A stretch of DNA of 64,000 nucleotides, from the NCBI GenBank assembly GCA_019310525.1, contig JAFDEE010000001.1, positions 1 through 64,000 on the forward strand. The letters run 5' to 3'. A model generated the notes under the pieces. That model was not told the origin of the DNA. It did not search any database and saw nothing but the letters and a program-made list of their open reading frames with translations. The stretch comes from Deltaproteobacteria bacterium. Lineage in GTDB: Bacteria; Desulfobacterota; DSM-4660; Desulfatiglandales; HGW-15. Positions 61,169 through 64,000 of the stretch are shown here, one piece after another; position 1 is the stretch's first letter; every line of letters begins with the position of its first letter. The position numbers and the translations under genes are program-made.

Positions 61169-62563
61169 TTACGACCTCGAGGTCATGAGTTCCTCAACCT
61201 CGGCCGCCGCCTTGGGAATAGTCAGGCTCAACACCCGACATCCCTCTCCGGTGATCAATATATCGTCCTCCAGGCGGATTCCCCCGAAATCCAAGTAGCC
61301 CGACACCTGATCGTAATCGATGAACTCGACGAATCTCTTCTCGCTCTGCCATCGGTAGATCAAGGGTGGGATGAAATAACAACCCGGCTCAACAGTCAGC
61401 ACCATCCCCGGTGCCAGACTGCGACCGAAACGAAGATAAGACAAACCGAACTGGTCGCTCCGGGAAACCAGGTCGTCGTAACCGACGTTGTCCTCACCTA
61501 AGCCCTCCATATCATGCACGTCCAGGCCAAGGAGATGCCCCAGCCCGTGGGGAAAGAAAAGGGCGTGGGCGCCGGCTTTCACCGCTTCCTCGGGATCGCC
61601 CTTCATCAGCCCCAAATCCGTGAGCCCCGAGGCGATGACCTTTGCCGCCCCAAGATGAACCTCCCGGTAAGTGAGGCCCGGTCTGGCCGTTTCCACGGCA
61701 TAGGTGTTGGCCTGATAAACAATGTCGTAGATTTCCCTTTGACGGGTGGTGAATCGACCGCCGATTGGATAAGTCCGGGTAATGTCGCTGGCATAGTGAA
61801 GTTCGCTCTCCGCCCCGGCGTCGATGAGCAACAGCCGGCCCTGGCCCAACACAACATCCCTGGGAAAAAGATGGAGTATCTGACCGTCGGTGGTCACTAT
61901 GGCGTTAAATGGGTTTCCCCCACCTCGAATGGCGGCGATTTCCCGAATAAGAGAGGCAAGCTCCCGCTCGGTCACGCCGGGTTCTGCCCGTCCCACGGCC
62001 GCCTGGAACATCTCGCCCGCGATGGCCACCGCTTTTTCAATTTCTGCGATCTCCTCCTCCCCCTTGATGGAACGGAGCGAGACCACCGCCCGAATCAATT
62101 CCTTTGATACGAAACCATCCACAGCCGCTGGCGGAACCGACAACATGCCTGCCAAGGTCAGGCGGTGGTCGGCCCGGTAAGGCGGTAGAAGTCGCAGGCG
62201 GCGGCCTTTTTCGACGGCATCTTTCAAAAAATCAGCCAGATCTGAAAACGGTCTCACCCCGTTCACACCGGCCCTATGGGCCTCCACGGCGAGAGGGGTT
62301 TTGGGTCCACTCCAGACGATCTCTTCCAGATCACAGTCGTCGCCGAAGACAAAATCCCTGCCCTCATCCAGATCCAACAATCCTACCAGCCCCGGACGAT
62401 CCAAACCGAAAAAATAAAGGAAGGAACTGTCCTGGCGGAAGGGATAAACATTGGCCGGGTAATTGATGGGCGATTCCAGATTCCCCAAAAAAAGGACCAG
62501 GCCTCCGGATAATGCTTTTCTTAATCCGCTACGTCTTTTCTGATAGGTTTCTACTGGAAACAT
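61169..62563 (-). CDS. Xaa-Pro aminopeptidase-like M24 metallopeptidase
   Basis: A 464-aa M24 protein. The metal-binding set is visible: LLIDAGAES (Asp), SDITRT (Asp), HGLGHLLGLDVHD (His), and TVEPGCYF (Glu). Members cleave Xaa-Pro bonds in the cytoplasm or act as creatinase-like amidinohydrolases. It is followed by the flavoprotein gene about 250 bp later, on the same strand. A creatine-like or proline-derived substrate would fit amine oxidase partners, which is inference. Confidence 0.88.
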   Translation of the reverse strand: MFPVETYQKRRSGLRKALSGGLVLFLGNLESPINYPANVYPFRQDSSFLYFFGLDRPGLVGLLDLDEGRDFVFGDDCDLEEIVWSGPKTPLAVEAHRAGVNGVRPFSDLADFLKDAVEKGRRLRLLPPYRADHRLTLAGMLSVPPAAVDGFVSKELIRAVVSLRSIKGEEEIAEIEKAVAIAGEMFQAAVGRAEPGVTERELASLIREIAAIRGGGNPFNAIVTTDGQILHLFPRDVVLGQGRLLLIDAGAESELHYASDITRTYPIGGRFTTRQREIYDIVYQANTYAVETARPGLTYREVHLGAAKVIASGLTDLGLMKGDPEEAVKAGAHALFFPHGLGHLLGLDVHDMEGLGEDNVGYDDLVSRSDQFGLSYLRFGRSLAPGMVLTVEPGCYFIPPLIYRWQSEKRFVEFIDYDQVSGYLDFGGIRLEDDILITGEGCRVLSLTIPKAAAEVEELMTSRS

Positions 62564-62696
62564 GGGGCTTTTCTTTCCTGTGTCTCAAGCGGAGCCGAAA
62601 ATCCGTAGATTCGCCCCGCCTGCTCTAAAGGATTAAAATCCATTCTTCAAATCCGCCCATCCCCTTGGGCAGACTCAGGGGTCGTTGGTGTTTATG

Positions 62697-64000
62697 TCAA
62701 TCGCCGGAGCGTTGACTCAGGGCGTAATATTTTTCGGCCTGCTCCCGGCTGATGTAGCCGTTCTTCAGGTCTTCCAGGACAAGCTCCACATCGCGTTCAT
62801 TCGGATCTCCCCATCCGGCCCCTGTGGCGGTCTTGATCCGAATCACCTCACCTTTGGCCAGGCTCAGGCCGGAGACGACCGAGTAGCGCTCGATGGTGCC
62901 GTCGTTGCGGACCACCTCGATGTAATTCGGTGAGCCTTTGCGGCCGCCCTTCAAGGGCCAGGGTGGAAACTTGGATCGGGTGTATGCCACCGTCAACCAG
63001 GCGTTGTCCGAACGGATGCGGTATTCTATGCAGACGCCCTTTCCGCCTCGGTATTTGCCTTCTCCCCCTTCCTCGTCGTGGAAACTGAACCGGTCGACGG
63101 TCACCCCATAACGGGCTTCGGCCACCTCGGCCGGGCAGTTATAGGTCTCGCCATGGAAACCGGAGAACATTGCCGGATTGCCGTCACCGGATACTGATTC
63201 GCCCCAGCCGCCCAGCTCCGGCTCGATCACGCTGTAGTGCCGGCCGGTATCGGGATGGATGCCGCCGAAAAGGGTTCCGCAGATCGAGGCAAAATGGCCG
63301 GCGGGCAACTTCTCGGGCATGGCTTCAGCCAGGGTCCGCCAGATAAGATCATACAAGCGGACGTCGTTCTCATAATAGATGCCCATGGCGGCCGGCCTCT
63401 CCGGATCGAAAATGCTGCCCTTTCTGGTCAGTACCTTCAGCGGCCGGAAGGTGCCGCCGTTACAGATCCGGTCGGCCGAGGTGATCGATTTCATCACCAT
63501 TTGGGCGGCGACGACCGCTCCGTCCCGGCTGATGTTAAACGGTCCCGGGTCTTGATCCGGATTGTCCCTCAGGTCGACGATGAACTGATCGTCAGTGATC
63601 TCAACGGTTACTTTGTAAATTTTGCCGTCATCCTGCTCCTCGACGCAGGTGAACCGGCCATGGGGCAATTTTTTCAGGGCCTCCAGGGTGACCCGCTCAC
63701 CATAGTCCATGTAAGCTTCAACGGCATGGAGGAAGGAGTGCTTGCCATACTTGTCGGCCACCTCCCGGATACGTCTTTCGCCAACCCTGATCGATGCCAC
63801 ACCGGCCCAGAGGTCGCCGGTCAGGAAATCGGGCATTCGACTGTTGGCCTTTAAAATTTCAAACACAGGCTGGATGGGTTTCCCCCTGGAAAAGAGCTTG
63901 ATTGCCGGCAACTGGATGCCTTCCTGGAAAATCTCAGTCGCATCGGTTGACATGCTGCCCGGGGCCATGCCGCCAACGTCGTTCCAGTGGGCCATGTTGG
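62697..64000 (-). CDS. Hydantoinase B / acetophenone carboxylase beta-like protein, 5' truncated by window edge
   Basis: At least 432 aa of a HyuB/OplaH-C-terminal family protein; the gene continues past the right edge. WNDVGGMAPGS near the visible N-terminus is a conserved HyuB block, preceded normally by about 130 further residues. CPAEVAEARYG and DEEGGEGKYRGGKG follow. HyuB proteins form complexes with HyuA to hydrolyse N-methylhydantoins with ATP or to carboxylate ketones. HyuA would be expected just beyond the edge. Confidence 0.85.
   Translation of the reverse strand, partial: NMAHWNDVGGMAPGSMSTDATEIFQEGIQLPAIKLFSRGKPIQPVFEILKANSRMPDFLTGDLWAGVASIRVGERRIREVADKYGKHSFLHAVEAYMDYGERVTLEALKKLPHGRFTCVEEQDDGKIYKVTVEITDDQFIVDLRDNPDQDPGPFNISRDGAVVAAQMVMKSITSADRICNGGTFRPLKVLTRKGSIFDPERPAAMGIYYENDVRLYDLIWRTLAEAMPEKLPAGHFASICGTLFGGIHPDTGRHYSVIEPELGGWGESVSGDGNPAMFSGFHGETYNCPAEVAEARYGVTVDRFSFHDEEGGEGKYRGGKGVCIEYRIRSDNAWLTVAYTRSKFPPWPLKGGRKGSPNYIEVVRNDGTIERYSVVSGLSLAKGEVIRIKTATGAGWGDPNERDVELVLEDLKNGYISREQAEKYYALSQRSGD

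Noticed and set aside
1-64000. CRISPR array, tRNA, rRNA, transposase or prophage genes
   Set aside because: No regularly spaced direct repeats, cloverleaf-like sequences or integrase/transposase motifs were seen in any frame; the repeats present are isolated palindromic elements.

Overview
The window reads as chromosomal DNA of a strictly anaerobic, GC-rich, Gram-negative bacterium, most likely a Desulfobacterota (deltaproteobacterial) sulfate reducer or syntroph. The grounds are two tungsten-type aldehyde:ferredoxin oxidoreductases (AOR), formate-tetrahydrofolate ligase, a fused GlcD/GlcF-type iron-sulfur dehydrogenase, a split phenylphosphate-synthase-like dikinase, LPS heptose genes and several acyl-CoA synthetases and thiolases without oxygenases. 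The taxonomic call is inference; no rRNA or tRNA gene was seen.

Layout. 0.6-5.1 kb: signalling and envelope genes (HD-GYP/HDOD protein, LysM-RlpA protein, Ser/Thr kinase with a cyclic-nucleotide-binding-like domain, glycine-zipper lipoprotein). 5.5-20.1 kb: a long minus-strand cluster headed by a divergent LysR gene. In transcription order it holds FAD oxidoreductase, 125-aa unknown, FAD oxidoreductase, SDR, two paralogous duplicated-domain proteins, AOR, a possible beta-grasp (MoaD-like) protein, dikinase phosphohistidine subunit, dikinase ATP-grasp subunit, a third duplicated-domain paralogue and a DUF89 protein. It fits no pathway I can name and is the best candidate for an undescribed system. 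20.1-34 kb: HD-domain protein, small proteins, DksA-like regulator, HrpA helicase, waaF-gmhB, TlpA-like thioredoxin, Trm112-like protein, malonyl-CoA decarboxylase and a flavoprotein.

34.1-49.4 kb: an uptake and activation region for an unknown organic acid: GlcD-GlcF fusion, acyl-CoA synthetase, thiolase, and a branched-chain-type ABC transporter whose operon contains a second acyl-CoA synthetase, facing a DUF35/thiolase pair. 50-54.3 kb: Na/phosphate symporter-PhoU fusion, a cysteine-cluster protein and fhs. 55.2-64 kb: a second minus-strand cluster with a MoaD-like protein, a second AOR with an unusual cysteine spacing, two flavoproteins resembling amine/opine oxidase subunits, an M24 peptidase and a HyuB-like protein cut by the right edge. 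I infer a route that deaminates or demethylates a nitrogen compound and oxidises the aldehyde formed.

Two families of short non-coding repeats with terminal inverted repeats (MITE-like) are scattered between operons and inside them. Family 1 has copies at 14333, 36870 and 54813. Family 2 has copies at 10622 and 49516 and a fragment at the left edge. No CRISPR array, transposase gene, tRNA or rRNA was found.
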